A stretch of 64,000 nt of DNA, from assembly GCF_004366355.1 (NCBI RefSeq), contig NZ_SODV01000002.1:784768-848767 (forward strand). Reading direction: 5' to 3'. This stretch comes from Dinghuibacter silviterrae. Lineage in GTDB: Bacteria > Bacteroidota > Bacteroidia > Chitinophagales > Chitinophagaceae. Below the pieces are notes generated by a model. That model ran no database searches and was not told the origin of the DNA. It saw nothing but the letters and a program-made list of their open reading frames with translations. How positions within the stretch are numbered: position 1 is the stretch's first letter; every line of letters starts with the position of its first letter. The position numbers and the translations under genes were made by a program. Positions 34,218 to 42,815 of the stretch are shown one piece after another.

Positions 34218-35990
34218 CTACATTTCGATCCCGATGCGCCGCATCAACACCTCCGCATTCCGCGTGGTGCACACCCCCTTGCGCAGCGTATAGTCGAAGT
34301 GCAATTCGGTTCCTTCGAATTGCACGTCAAAGTAGTAATTGTGGACATGCCCCGGCAGCTCCGTTTCCATCTGCGCCAGCTCCAGGTCGTGCGTCGCCAC
34401 GATCCCTGCCGCACCGCCACGGATCAGCTGGCGCACCAGCGCCCTAGACCCGGCCAGCCGGTCCCGTGAGTTCGTCCCCCTCAGGATCTCGTCCAGCAGG
34501 ATAAAGACCTGTTCTTTTCTTTTGACCCGGTCGATGATGCTTCTTAATTTCTTCAGCTCTGCATAAAACGTCGACGTACTGTCCTCCAGGTTGTCCGCGA
34601 TCCGCATGCTGCTCACCACCAACACCGTCGACACCCGGGTTTGTGTTGCACATACCGGCCCACCCGCCATCGCCATCACCATATTGATGCCCACGGTCCG
34701 GAGGAAAGTGCTTTTGCCGGCCATGTTGGAGCCTGTGATCAGCTCCAACTGGCCCGCGCCTTGTGTTTTGAAGTCGTTTGTTACCCGTTTTTCTGCTTGG
34801 ATCAGTGGATGACCGAGGGCTGTTGCCTCGAACACGTTCTGTTCCGCGTCTATTTCCGGGAAACACCACTCCGGGTGGTTGAAATGCAGCAACGCCAGGC
34901 TCCCCAGCGCTTCCATTTCCGCCAGCGTCTCCACCCACCGTTCCACCCCCTCCCGGTTCCGCTCCCGCCATTGGTTCAGCCCGTGCATCTGCCACAGGTC
35001 CCAAAGCAGGAAGGCATTTAGGGGAAGGAAAATCAAAGGGCTCAGCCGGTAGTCGAACCGGTGCAGCAGGCGGTCCAGTTGTTTGATTTCGTGCGCGGCG
35101 CTCTTCGGGGTGGTTAGATTTTCTTGCAAGCGTTTTGTCAATATTGTTTTTGCCGCCCGCTTCTCCATCAGACTTACACCTTCCGAAAGGCTCCCGATCT
35201 CCCCCACGATCCCCGAAAGGACGATGTAAGGTTCAATCACCCGTTTGCTCAGGCTTGACGACACCCCCAGGAACACCACGCAACAAAACCCAAACACGGC
35301 CGCCGGGATCATCCCCCCTATATAAAAGCCCAGGAGCCCCAGCGTCACCACCGGGTAACCCCACCGCACCCACGTCCAGTACTTCTCCTGAAACGGAGTG
35401 TGGCCCCTTCTCAGCCACCTCGATATGCGCTCCGCCGTCTGTATTTTCAGGGGCGTCTCCCGGCATAAGGCCGCCAGGTCGAAAATCCCGTCCGGGTCGG
35501 TTCCTAATTCCTTTACCGCCTCTTGCCGCGCTCTGATTGTTTCCCGGTCCGCTGGATGTAGTAGCCAATGCGCCATTTTCAGCCGCCCCGGCTCCGAATG
35601 ACAACGGTTCACCATTTTGTACAGCGACCCCTTCCCAAAGATGTCCAGGTCATACGCATACGGATGATCTTCCTCATACGGCATGTCCCCGCTCAGGTCC
35701 GTCACGCCGTCCTGCTCTTGTTTCACCAGGGTCTCCAGCCCCTCCAGCCGCCTTATTCGCGCGTTATTGTTCACATCCAGGATGATTGCCCGCCCAAAAG
35801 CCGCCAGCCCCGCCACCACGACCAACACCCACCAAGGTTCCTGGTACTGGTAGGCCATATACCCCGTGACCAACGCCGTTAGGATCGCGATGGCCCTCGC
35901 CCAGGCCAGGGCGGAGCGCCTGCGGCGGGCTTGGGCCAGTAGACCGGCTGTGGCTTCCAGTTTTTGCGCGTAATAATCCATTGCCTTCAT
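34218..35990 (-). CDS. membrane-anchored MutS-like ATPase
   Basis: A 590-residue protein. The ATG at 35990 is chosen because longer frames run backwards into the tmRNA gene. The C-terminal half is a MutS ABC-type ATPase: Walker A ITGSNMAGKSTFLRTVG, Walker B VFILLDEILRGTNSRDR, and GIVATHDLELAQ. The N-terminal part lacks the mismatch-recognition domain. Instead it has two hydrophobic segments near residues 30-65 (AIAILTALVTGYMAYQY, WWVLVVVAGLAAF) and another pair near 225-260, so the protein is probably held in the membrane. This architecture occurs in Bacteroidota and its function is not established; classical mismatch repair is unlikely. Confidence 0.85.
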   Translation of the reverse strand: MKAMDYYAQKLEATAGLLAQARRRRSALAWARAIAILTALVTGYMAYQYQEPWWVLVVVAGLAAFGRAIILDVNNNARIRRLEGLETLVKQEQDGVTDLSGDMPYEEDHPYAYDLDIFGKGSLYKMVNRCHSEPGRLKMAHWLLHPADRETIRARQEAVKELGTDPDGIFDLAALCRETPLKIQTAERISRWLRRGHTPFQEKYWTWVRWGYPVVTLGLLGFYIGGMIPAAVFGFCCVVFLGVSSSLSKRVIEPYIVLSGIVGEIGSLSEGVSLMEKRAAKTILTKRLQENLTTPKSAAHEIKQLDRLLHRFDYRLSPLIFLPLNAFLLWDLWQMHGLNQWRERNREGVERWVETLAEMEALGSLALLHFNHPEWCFPEIDAEQNVFEATALGHPLIQAEKRVTNDFKTQGAGQLELITGSNMAGKSTFLRTVGINMVMAMAGGPVCATQTRVSTVLVVSSMRIADNLEDSTSTFYAELKKLRSIIDRVKRKEQVFILLDEILRGTNSRDRLAGSRALVRQLIRGGAAGIVATHDLELAQMETELPGHVHNYYFDVQFEGTELHFDYTLRKGVCTTRNAEVLMRRIGIEM

Positions 35991-36010
35991 AGCCCTGAAG
36001 GTAAGTACCC

Positions 36011-36040
36011 TTGCCAAACGCGCAAAAAATTGTATATTTG
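36011..36040 (+). promoter_or_regulatory. promoter of the tmRNA gene
   Basis: TTG (36011-36013), a 19-bp spacer, then TAtaTTTG (36033-36040), an excellent fit to the Bacteroidota consensus. Transcription should start near 36047, giving a 5' leader of about 60 bases that RNase P would remove. Confidence 0.75.
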
Positions 36041-36065
36041 CAGGCTCAACCCGCAGGTCCTTTAA

Positions 36066-36101
36066 CGGCCCGCCCCCCAAGGGGCGACGCCCTCCGGGCC
36101 G
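36066..36101 (+). other. stem-loop in the tmRNA precursor leader
   Basis: Outer arms cggcccg (36066-36072) and cgggccg (36095-36101) are complementary, and inside them a C-run and a G-run (36075-36078 with 36081-36084) can pair. It ends five bases before the mature tmRNA 5' end. Confidence 0.5.
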
Positions 36102-36106
36102 CACAT

Positions 36107-36473
36107 GGGGGTGACAGGTTTTGACAGCATTGGTCTTTTTAGGTAAGCATGCCGTGCGTTGTGTAATTAGCACGATAATCTGAATACTCAAATCTCAAAT
36201 GGCGAATCTAACTTTGCCATGGCTGCCTAGTCGATAGATTAGCATCCATTATGTCCGCAGATGGGGGCTGCCCGTTGCCGCTAATGCCGACGAACCAAAC
36301 CAATAACGGGATAGCGTCTTAGTTCTCCGTGGCTTTTGCGCAAAACAATAGCGGATAAGGGAAACGTTGGTGTGTTGCTCTCCTGCGTTTCCCCGACAAG
36401 CAATGAGTAAATAAGCATGTAGAAAGCTTACGGAGAGAGTGTTTGGACGCGAGTTCGAGTCTCGCCACCTCCA
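36107..36473 (+). ncRNA. ssrA: transfer-messenger RNA (tmRNA)
   Basis: A one-piece tmRNA of about 367 bases that rescues stalled ribosomes by trans-translation. The acceptor stem GGGGGTG (36107-36113) pairs with CACCTCC (36466-36472), with discriminator A at 36473. The tRNA-like end has the T arm GCGAG-TTCGAGT-CTCGC, and the conserved start continues as ACAGGTTTTGACAGC. The reading frame for the tag encodes GESNFAMAA followed by TAG, a Bacteroidota-type tag. The CCA end is not encoded. A promoter and a terminator flank it. Confidence 0.96.
36201..36230 (+). other. tmRNA proteolysis-tag reading frame (GESNFAMAA)
   Basis: Codons GGC GAA TCT AAC TTT GCC ATG GCT GCC then TAG. The hydrophobic AMAA end is the type recognised by ClpXP-like proteases. 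The first codon is inferred from the length of tags in related bacteria. Confidence 0.85.
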
Positions 36474-36484
36474 CGATTGGTTTC

Positions 36485-36511
36485 AAGCCGCTGATTTTCA
36501 GCGGCTTTTTT
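36485..36511 (+). terminator. terminator of the tmRNA gene
   Basis: Stem aagccgctga / tcagcggctt with a 3-base loop, followed by T6. It lies 12 bp after the tmRNA 3' end. A near copy is found at 39044-39070. Confidence 0.93.
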
Positions 36512-36536
36512 ATTACAACCCAAGAGAGCTCGAATT

Positions 36537-38912
36537 TTACTCGCTCCGCAAAGCCTTTATAGGATTTGCCCATGCGGTTTGGATGGCCTTGAAGCTGACG
36601 GTGAGGAGGGCGACGACCAAGGCCAGCACACCAGCGACGGCAAAGACCCACCAATGGATGGTAGTTCTATATTCGTACCCCTGTAACCAGCCCTTCATGG
36701 CCCACCAGGCGACAGGAAAGGCGATTAAACACGAGATGATAACCAATTGAAGAAACTCTTTTGATAACAAACCCGCCAGGCCGCGGGTTGAGGCGCCTAA
36801 TACTTTTCGGATGCCCATCTCTTTCGCGCGACGCTCTGCGGTATAGGCGGCCAGGCCAAACAGACCCAGGCAGGAGATAAATACCGCCAGGGTGGCAAAG
36901 ACACCGGCAAGCTTGCCGATAAGCGTTTCAACGGCGAACAAGGCATCGAATGCCTCATCCGCAAAATGATACTCAAAGGGATAACCGGGATTTTCGGTGG
37001 TGACCACGGATTCGGTGGCGGCCAGCGCTTTGGACAGGTCGGCGGTTGGCTTAAACCGGAGGGCCATAACCGTAGCGCCGCGAAGGTCGGGAAACAGGAT
37101 CAGCGGAGTGCCGGGACCATAAATATCATTATACACAAAATCTCTTATGATGCCGATCACTTGTGCGTGATAGGAGCCGTTGCTCAGGATACTGCCGGTC
37201 TTTCCTTCTTTGCCCATTAGTTTCGCCATGCTTTCATTGATGATCACGCTCTGGCTGTCCATGCCGAATGTTGGATAAAAGTCCCTGCCGCTAAGGAATT
37301 GCAGGTGCATGGTTGAAATATAGTCAGGGCTGACGGCGTTATAATGAATGGGGAGCTTCATGTTGAGGTCTTTGCCTTGCCACGTCATGTCGTTTCCAGC
37401 GCTATATATATGCAGAGCGTCATGCAGGGCCGTAGCGGCGTTTTCTACATAACCAGTGGCGATGAGCCTGTTCTTCAGGACCTCGAAATTCTTTTTCATA
37501 TTCCCCTGCAAATCCAAATAAACGAGTTTGTCCATCGTATAACCGATGTTGCGGTTTTTGATATGTTGCACCTGCTGATAAATGATGACCGTGCAAATAA
37601 TGAGAATAACCGAGGCGGTGAACTGGGCGATGACCAGTCCCTTTCGGATGAAGACTACGCTGCCGCCGCTCTTTATTCTCAGCCCCTTCAACACGAAAAT
37701 GGGGTTGAAGGAGGATAGGTAGAAGGCGGGGTAACTGCCGGCAACGATACCTGCTACGATGGCGACTGCCAGCAGGCTGGACCAATGCAAGAATTGGAAG
37801 AGATGTATGGAGAGCTGTTTGTCGACCAGGGTATTATACGCGGGTAAGAGAAGGTAGAGCAGGCCGATGGATAACAGGACGGCTAAGAAAGAGAGTGCGA
37901 CGGCTTCGCTGATGAATTTTCCGATGAGCCTACCCCTGCCGGCGCCCAAGACTTTTAGAACGCCTACTTCTTTGGTCCGTTGTTCGGAGCGGGCGGTGGC
38001 GAGGTTCATAAAATTGATACAGGCGATGAGCAGGATTGCAATGGCAATGAGGGTGAAGAGATGAACATACCGGATGGTGCCACCGGTTTGCATGCCATTT
38101 TCGAAATTGGCGCGGAGATGCCAGTCGTTCATGCTCCAAAGAAAAAGGGTGTTCTCCTGACCGTCGACCTTTTTGCTGAGGTAATGGGTCAATTGATTGT
38201 CGACGGCGTCGCGGGAGGCGGCGGGGTCGAGTTGGACGATGACCTCTGGCATGGGATTATCCCAGCGGTTCACCCAGGGATTGGCTATTTCCCAGGCCTT
38301 GAAGGGTGAGATCCATTGAAAATGATAATTGCAGTTGGCAGGCAGGTCCCTGAAGACTCCTGTCACGGAATAAAGACCATCGGCTGCATAGCCTACATTG
38401 CCGTTCATTTTTATCGTCTTACCCATGGGGTCCGTTTCGCCAAAGATTTCCTTGGCCATCGATTCACTGATGATGACGGACTGTACTTGTTGGAAGGCGG
38501 TTTTGGCGTTGCCCTGGATAAAAGGCAGGGTGTACATGGAAAGGATGGAGGGATCGGCATAAATGCCATTTATTTTAATCGATTTATCGCCTACGATGGC
38601 GAGTTCGTCCATGGGCCAGCTAAGGCGCCCGCTATTTTTGATACCGGGGATCTCGGCTTTAACGGCGTCCGAGAGCGGGCCGGGGGTAGAGCCGCTGGTG
38701 GAGATGCCGCGGTTGCTCTTTTCGTTCTGCATAATATGATACAGATGATCGCGGTTTACGAAATTGTAGTTGAAGGTAGTTTCATCCTCCACCCAGAGGA
38801 AAATAAACGCAGCGCAGGTGATTCCTATAGTTAAGCCAATGATATTCAATATGGTATATGTCCTGTTCTTCCAAAGATTGCGGAAGGCGGATGTAATGTG
38901 ATTTTTGAGCAT
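36537..38912 (-). CDS. ABC transporter permease of the FtsX/MacB type
   Basis: A 791-residue membrane protein. The start at 38912 (MLKNHITSAFRNLWKNRTYTILN) is the standard opening of this Bacteroidota family. The layout is duplicated: one N-terminal helix, a periplasmic MacB-like domain (about residues 50-270), three helices with the FtsX signature (RTKEVGVLKVLGAGRGRLIGKF), a second helix and periplasmic domain, and three C-terminal helices with a second signature (RAKEMGIRKVLGASTRGLAGLL). No ATP-binding subunit is adjacent, as is usual for these orphan permeases, whose substrates (peptides, lipids or drugs) are unknown. It lies between the tmRNA gene and a degenerate copy of the tmRNA 3' end. 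Confidence 0.9.
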   Translation of the reverse strand: MLKNHITSAFRNLWKNRTYTILNIIGLTIGITCAAFIFLWVEDETTFNYNFVNRDHLYHIMQNEKSNRGISTSGSTPGPLSDAVKAEIPGIKNSGRLSWPMDELAIVGDKSIKINGIYADPSILSMYTLPFIQGNAKTAFQQVQSVIISESMAKEIFGETDPMGKTIKMNGNVGYAADGLYSVTGVFRDLPANCNYHFQWISPFKAWEIANPWVNRWDNPMPEVIVQLDPAASRDAVDNQLTHYLSKKVDGQENTLFLWSMNDWHLRANFENGMQTGGTIRYVHLFTLIAIAILLIACINFMNLATARSEQRTKEVGVLKVLGAGRGRLIGKFISEAVALSFLAVLLSIGLLYLLLPAYNTLVDKQLSIHLFQFLHWSSLLAVAIVAGIVAGSYPAFYLSSFNPIFVLKGLRIKSGGSVVFIRKGLVIAQFTASVILIICTVIIYQQVQHIKNRNIGYTMDKLVYLDLQGNMKKNFEVLKNRLIATGYVENAATALHDALHIYSAGNDMTWQGKDLNMKLPIHYNAVSPDYISTMHLQFLSGRDFYPTFGMDSQSVIINESMAKLMGKEGKTGSILSNGSYHAQVIGIIRDFVYNDIYGPGTPLILFPDLRGATVMALRFKPTADLSKALAATESVVTTENPGYPFEYHFADEAFDALFAVETLIGKLAGVFATLAVFISCLGLFGLAAYTAERRAKEMGIRKVLGASTRGLAGLLSKEFLQLVIISCLIAFPVAWWAMKGWLQGYEYRTTIHWWVFAVAGVLALVVALLTVSFKAIQTAWANPIKALRSE

Positions 38913-39008
38913 ATGGACAAGTTTGCAGTTATCGTATAATGATGTACCTGAAAAGTGCGAAAAGGTTACAACTGAGCGCAGTTTTTTGGGGCCGCGCAAT
39001 TTCGTGGT

Positions 39009-39070
39009 GTTCGATAGAACGCTCGCCCCCTCCACCGTTCTTCAAGCCGCTGTTTGTCAGCGGCTTTTTT
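39009..39070 (+). other. degenerate duplicate of the tmRNA 3' end with its terminator
   Basis: The stretch contains gttcga, then ctcgccccctccac (13 of 14 bases as in the tmRNA 3' end, ctcgccacctccac). After a short gap comes ttcaagccgctg, a loop, and cagcggctttttt, almost identical to the tmRNA terminator. The T arm is broken by extra bases. The terminator stem (39044-39052 with 39058-39066) is intact and points rightward, yet no rightward gene precedes it. This fits a leftover tmRNA-derived attachment site. Confidence 0.7.
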
Positions 39071-39352
39071 CGCTATAGCGTACAAAGGTTCGTTCGTCAT
39101 TCGCTTTTCAGCTCTCGGCAATCGAATCATCAGGCAACGCGAACGCTATATCAATAAACAAGTTTATATTTATAAAATTGCCATTGGGGACATACATTTC
39201 CCCCATTTTTCGTCTAAAAAACCGCTTTGCCGTCATGAAGTACATCTTTTTAAGCGCAAAAACACTCAAAACTTAAACAATCATGATGAACACAAAATTC
39301 CTATAAGGCCAGTTTATAAATTCTAAATGAAATCAATTCGCTAAAACTGCAA
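39071..39352. other. 282-bp intergenic region before the PII gene
   Basis: AT-rich sequence with no convincing coding frame or RNA gene. It holds a 10-bp palindrome cgctatagcg at 39071-39080 directly after the orphan terminator, and presumably the promoter of the PII-amt operon. I could not identify a clear TAnnTTTG or sigma-54 site. Confidence 0.4.
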
Positions 39353-39721
39353 ATGATGAAAAAAATTGAAGCAATCATTAGAACTTCCAAATTCGAGGAG
39401 GTCAAAAGCGAGCTGAAGAAGATCGGTATTGATTTTTTTTCCTATTGGGAGGCCGCCGGCATCGGGAATGAGCATCTTCGGGAGCATCACACTTACAGGG
39501 GTACTATTTATGATACCCAGTACATTTCCAGAATTTTCATTGCTATCGTGCTAAAAGATGCAAACGTTCAGAAAACGGTCGATTGCATCGAAAAAGCCGC
39601 GTATACGGGAGAGATCGGGGATGGTATGATCTTCACTTATAACATCGAGGAGTCCGTAAGGATAAGCAACGGCGCCAGGGGCGATGCTTCAACTGCCGGC
39701 CCCGGAGACGAAAAACTTTGA
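39353..39721 (+). CDS. PII family nitrogen regulatory protein
   Basis: A 122-residue PII signal protein, a trimer that senses ATP/ADP and 2-oxoglutarate and gates ammonium transporters. The T-loop reads HHTYRGTIYDTQYISR with the tyrosine of RGxxY present, so uridylylation is possible in principle. The B-loop is TGEIGDGMIF, and the C-terminal basic segment is SVRISNGARG. The ATG at 39353 or 39356 may be used. It lies 24 bp upstream of the ammonium transporter, the classic glnK-amtB arrangement, so it probably controls that channel. Confidence 0.95.
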   Translation: MMKKIEAIIRTSKFEEVKSELKKIGIDFFSYWEAAGIGNEHLREHHTYRGTIYDTQYISRIFIAIVLKDANVQKTVDCIEKAAYTGEIGDGMIFTYNIEESVRISNGARGDASTAGPGDEKL

Positions 39722-39745
39722 CCCATCAACCCAAACTAAATAATT

Positions 39746-41353
39746 ATGTTTCGTAAAATACTATTTATTCTTATTGTCACCCTCTCTGCGTTATCATCGA
39801 CGGTATATGCTCAAAAAGCCCCGGACCCCAATGGCGGAAATACCGGAACGGTAGTAGATCTGGACTCAACGGCCGGCAAGATAATCGACTCTGTCGCGAA
39901 GGCAAAAGACACGACGGTGGCAGGCGTTAGCGCCTCGGTAAGCAAGCTGGCCAATGCAGTGAGCACGCTTGCCAACGGGGACGGCCACAACAAGATATCC
40001 ATCAATTTTGTCTGGCTTATGATGGGCGGTTTTCTCGTGTTCTTTATGCAGGCGGGGTTTGCCTTGGTTGAAACAGGCCTCACCCGCGCAAAAAACGTTG
40101 CACATACGATGGCCATGAATTTGTTTATTTATCCCGCAGGCGTGGTTGGCTTTTTTGTTTCAGGTTTTGCCATTATGTTTGGCGGCTTGGGGGCCTTAGG
40201 CACGTTAGGTGGGTTTGATGGATTAAACCACGAAGTGACTGTTAACCTCTTTGGACACACGTTTGGCCTATTTGGTGCAAAAGGCTTTTGCATGAATGGC
40301 GTATATGATGTTGGCGTCCTGGGGTTCTTCGTCTTCCAGGTGGTTTTTATGGATGCCACTGCCACCATTCCTACGGGCGCCATGGCTGAAAGATGGAAGT
40401 TCGCATCGTTCGCACTTTCGGGATTATTTGTCGGCGGACTGATCTACCCCATCTACGGTAACTGGGTCTGGGGAGGGGGATGGCTTTCTCAGCTGGGCGC
40501 CAATTTCGGGTTAGGCCATGGCCATGTCGATTTCGCGGGATCATCGGTCGTGCATATGGCCGGCGGTGTCCTGGCACTGGTTGGCGCAAAAATGATCGGC
40601 CCCCGGCTGGGGAAATACAATAAAGACGGCTCTATCAACGCGATTCCCGGTCATAATATTCCGATGGCCGTCCTGGGCGCGTTGGTCCTTGCATTTGGAT
40701 GGTTTGGCTTTAACGCAGGTTCGACCCTTGCAGGGACTGACCTTCGTTTATCCGTTGTTGCATTCAATACGTTGATCGCCTCTTGCATGGGTGCGGCGGC
40801 ATCCACATTGTGGATATGGTTCGTACGCGGAAATAGGCCAGACGTTACGATGATGGTGAATGGATTGCTGGCGGGGCTGGTGGCTATCACTGCGCCGTGC
40901 GCCTTCGTATCGCCGCTGGGAGCGGTGGCCATCGGACTAATTTCCGGATTGATCGTCGTCGAGGTCACCTTGGTTGTGGATAGAAAGTTAAAGATCGACG
41001 ACCCTGTTGGTGCCGTGGCAGTCCATGGAGCCAACGGTTTGTGGGGGATTTTGGCGCTCGGCCTCTTTGCAGACGGAACGTATGGCGATGGGCTGAATGG
41101 GGTAAAAGGAGGAGTAAGGGGCCTGTTTTACGGAGACGGCGGGCAATTTGTCGCGGAATTCATCGGCGGGGTGGTTAATTTTGTGTGGTTTGCAGCGGCC
41201 GGTTGGATCCTGTTCAAACTGCTGGATAAGATCGCTGGGAACAGAGTTAACCCCGAAGTTGAACTGTACGGTCTCGACCTCCATGAAATGGGATTGGATG
41301 GTTATGCAGGTGTCAAGATGGATAAGAATGCCGAAACGCCTTTATCAAGATAA
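39746..41353 (+). CDS. amt: ammonium transporter (Amt family)
   Basis: A 535-residue protein with a cleavable signal peptide (MFRKILFILIVTLSALSSTVYAQ) and a periplasmic N-terminal segment of about 65 residues before the channel. This is longer than in E. coli AmtB. The eleven-helix Amt core begins at FVWLMMGGFLVFFMQAGFALVETG and includes the signature FAGSSVVHMAGG, with the first pore histidine, and DDPVGAVAVHGANGLWG, with the second. The C-terminal tail (VELYGLDLHEMGLDGY) matches the cytosolic segment that PII contacts. It is cotranscribed with the PII gene. Confidence 0.96.
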   Translation: MFRKILFILIVTLSALSSTVYAQKAPDPNGGNTGTVVDLDSTAGKIIDSVAKAKDTTVAGVSASVSKLANAVSTLANGDGHNKISINFVWLMMGGFLVFFMQAGFALVETGLTRAKNVAHTMAMNLFIYPAGVVGFFVSGFAIMFGGLGALGTLGGFDGLNHEVTVNLFGHTFGLFGAKGFCMNGVYDVGVLGFFVFQVVFMDATATIPTGAMAERWKFASFALSGLFVGGLIYPIYGNWVWGGGWLSQLGANFGLGHGHVDFAGSSVVHMAGGVLALVGAKMIGPRLGKYNKDGSINAIPGHNIPMAVLGALVLAFGWFGFNAGSTLAGTDLRLSVVAFNTLIASCMGAAASTLWIWFVRGNRPDVTMMVNGLLAGLVAITAPCAFVSPLGAVAIGLISGLIVVEVTLVVDRKLKIDDPVGAVAVHGANGLWGILALGLFADGTYGDGLNGVKGGVRGLFYGDGGQFVAEFIGGVVNFVWFAAAGWILFKLLDKIAGNRVNPEVELYGLDLHEMGLDGYAGVKMDKNAETPLSR

Positions 41354-41367
41354 ATCATATTTCGGTC

Positions 41368-41398
41368 AGGAGCCTTCCTCGATGAGAGGAAGGCTCCT
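41368..41398. other. 13-bp stem-loop after amt
   Basis: Perfect inverted repeat aggagccttcctc / gaggaaggctcct with a 5-base loop. The base run after it on the plus strand is A6, not T, so it is not a classical terminator for amt. It may protect the 3' end or act together with the A-run in the opposite direction. Confidence 0.6.
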
Positions 41399-41441
41399 AA
41401 AAAAGTCACCTGCTTTGGCGGGAATATTTTTTCACGTCGCC

Positions 41442-42674
41442 TCAGCGCCCCCGCCGCGGCAATTCCGCACTATACTCTTTCTTCCCATGCCACCACGCCG
41501 CAGCCTGCCCCGCCAGCCAAAGATAGTAGTCACTGCCCAGGTCGGTGTCGATGCCGACAAAGCTGCCGCCATCATTCTGCGGGAGCCGGTCGACCGTATT
41601 GCACTTGAAAATGGAGGTCCCTTCGTTCATTTCATCGAACATGGCGATATAGAGCATGCCTGCACCGGCCGCCCGGACGGCCGCCACCTGTTCCCAGAAG
41701 AAATGGCCCCGGTTTCTTGGAACGGCGGTCGATTGCGGTCCGTTCATGTTCTTCCAGGAAAAACCCGGAAAGGCCAAGGGGGCATAGTCTACGCCATTTT
41801 CATTGCACCAGGCCAGATCGTCTTTGAGAAGGCTGCTAAAGACGGGGTAGCTGTTTTCGTTATAGCGTCCAACGAACCAGGGGGCTACGATATCGCATTT
41901 CCGGATAAGGCGATGAAGGGTCGAGTCTTGGAGACAATCCCGACCCAGCGTCCGCCAATAGGTGGGGACACCCAGCATGACGCTGAAACCCCGTGACTTG
42001 ATCCCGTCGATAAGGGTCTCCGCTTCCCGGAAACCGTAACGGCGGTGGTCGTTGAATCCTACTCCCCACACGACGACCAGCGGCTTGCCATGATGGTGCA
42101 GGTAAGTGGGGCTTCGCGTGCCGTGTAGCAAGTCATATTTGGTGGTCAGCTCGTCGAGATCGGCCAGTGTCATTTGCTCTTCTCCCGGCTGCATACCGCT
42201 GAGGTCATACATGATGCAAATAGCGCGGTCATATTGCGTGGCCGCGCTGATCGCGTTGTCCAGCACGGTGTTGAAGTGGCGTTTCCCGCTGGGATTGCGA
42301 ATCTCCGCTACGAATCGCTGCATAAAGACGCCGTCGATGCCATAGTCCTTCATCCATTTGAAATGCAGCCGGACGGTAGAGGCGTCGTAGGAGCTGAAAA
42401 CAGCGGCGGGGCTTCCATCGGTGAAATGAAAGGGTGTGGGATAAGTTTTCGCATACTCCCGGGTGTCCGGCCACAAATCGATCTCGGAACTGCCGGGTGC
42501 GAATACCCCCCGGTGTTCGTAGTGGTGCCAGTGGCGGCCGGTGCTGTCACCCGGGGTGTTAAACCAGCCCTGGTAGCCCGCCATGACAAGGCCCTTATAC
42601 GTGGGATAGCGGCAGTTTTGTGCCCGGCTCCACAATGGGATGAGGAGCAGCAGAGAAATAGCAAGTCGGATCAT
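41442..42674 (-). CDS. GH71/GH99-like glycoside hydrolase, exported
   Basis: A 410-residue protein with a signal peptide (MIRLAISLLLLIPLWSRAQ). The mature start GLVMAGYQGWFNTPGD and the later segments MKDYGIDGVFMQRFVAE, ICIMYDLSGM, PLVVVWGVGFND and LYIAMFDEMNEGTSIFK match the GH71/99-like barrel. This group includes endo-alpha-mannosidases and alpha-glucanases and a large uncharacterised set. The Glu residues of FVAE and FDEMNEG are the probable catalytic-site acids by analogy. If it is mannan-active it would complement the mannosidase operon in this window, but it is 25 kb away and encoded alone. Confidence 0.8.
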   Translation of the reverse strand: MIRLAISLLLLIPLWSRAQNCRYPTYKGLVMAGYQGWFNTPGDSTGRHWHHYEHRGVFAPGSSEIDLWPDTREYAKTYPTPFHFTDGSPAAVFSSYDASTVRLHFKWMKDYGIDGVFMQRFVAEIRNPSGKRHFNTVLDNAISAATQYDRAICIMYDLSGMQPGEEQMTLADLDELTTKYDLLHGTRSPTYLHHHGKPLVVVWGVGFNDHRRYGFREAETLIDGIKSRGFSVMLGVPTYWRTLGRDCLQDSTLHRLIRKCDIVAPWFVGRYNENSYPVFSSLLKDDLAWCNENGVDYAPLAFPGFSWKNMNGPQSTAVPRNRGHFFWEQVAAVRAAGAGMLYIAMFDEMNEGTSIFKCNTVDRLPQNDGGSFVGIDTDLGSDYYLWLAGQAAAWWHGKKEYSAELPRRGR

Positions 42675-42792
42675 ACTGTAAGAAAAGGATGAAGCACTAA
42701 TACAGGGGTTAATGGGACATTAATTTCTGAATTAAAGTGAAAATTACCAAAGGACCGTTTGGGGAAGGTGGTGATTAAAATCGTCCGTTGAC

Positions 42793-42800
42793 TATATTTG
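42793..42800 (+). promoter_or_regulatory. -7 promoter element of the PLP-enzyme gene
   Basis: TAtaTTTG, an exact TAnnTTTG, only 15 bp before the ATG at 42816. The transcript would have a very short leader. The -33 box is weak. Confidence 0.5.
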
Positions 42801-42815
42801 TATATAGCCATCGCC

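Noticed and set aside
35991-36191. N-terminal extension of the MutS-like protein
   Set aside because: The extra codons run antisense through the tmRNA gene and its promoter.
36512-39070. An intact integrative element beside the tmRNA gene
   Set aside because: No integrase, relaxase or phage gene lies in the segment; only the permease is present. I therefore report a possible footprint, not an element.
39283-39306. Short frame ATGATGAACACAAAATTCC ending in TAA before the PII gene
   Set aside because: Only seven codons, with no conservation or start signal that could be judged. It could be a leader peptide, but nothing supports it.
41368-41405. Classical terminator after amt
   Set aside because: The stem is perfect but is followed by A residues rather than a T-run on the amt strand.
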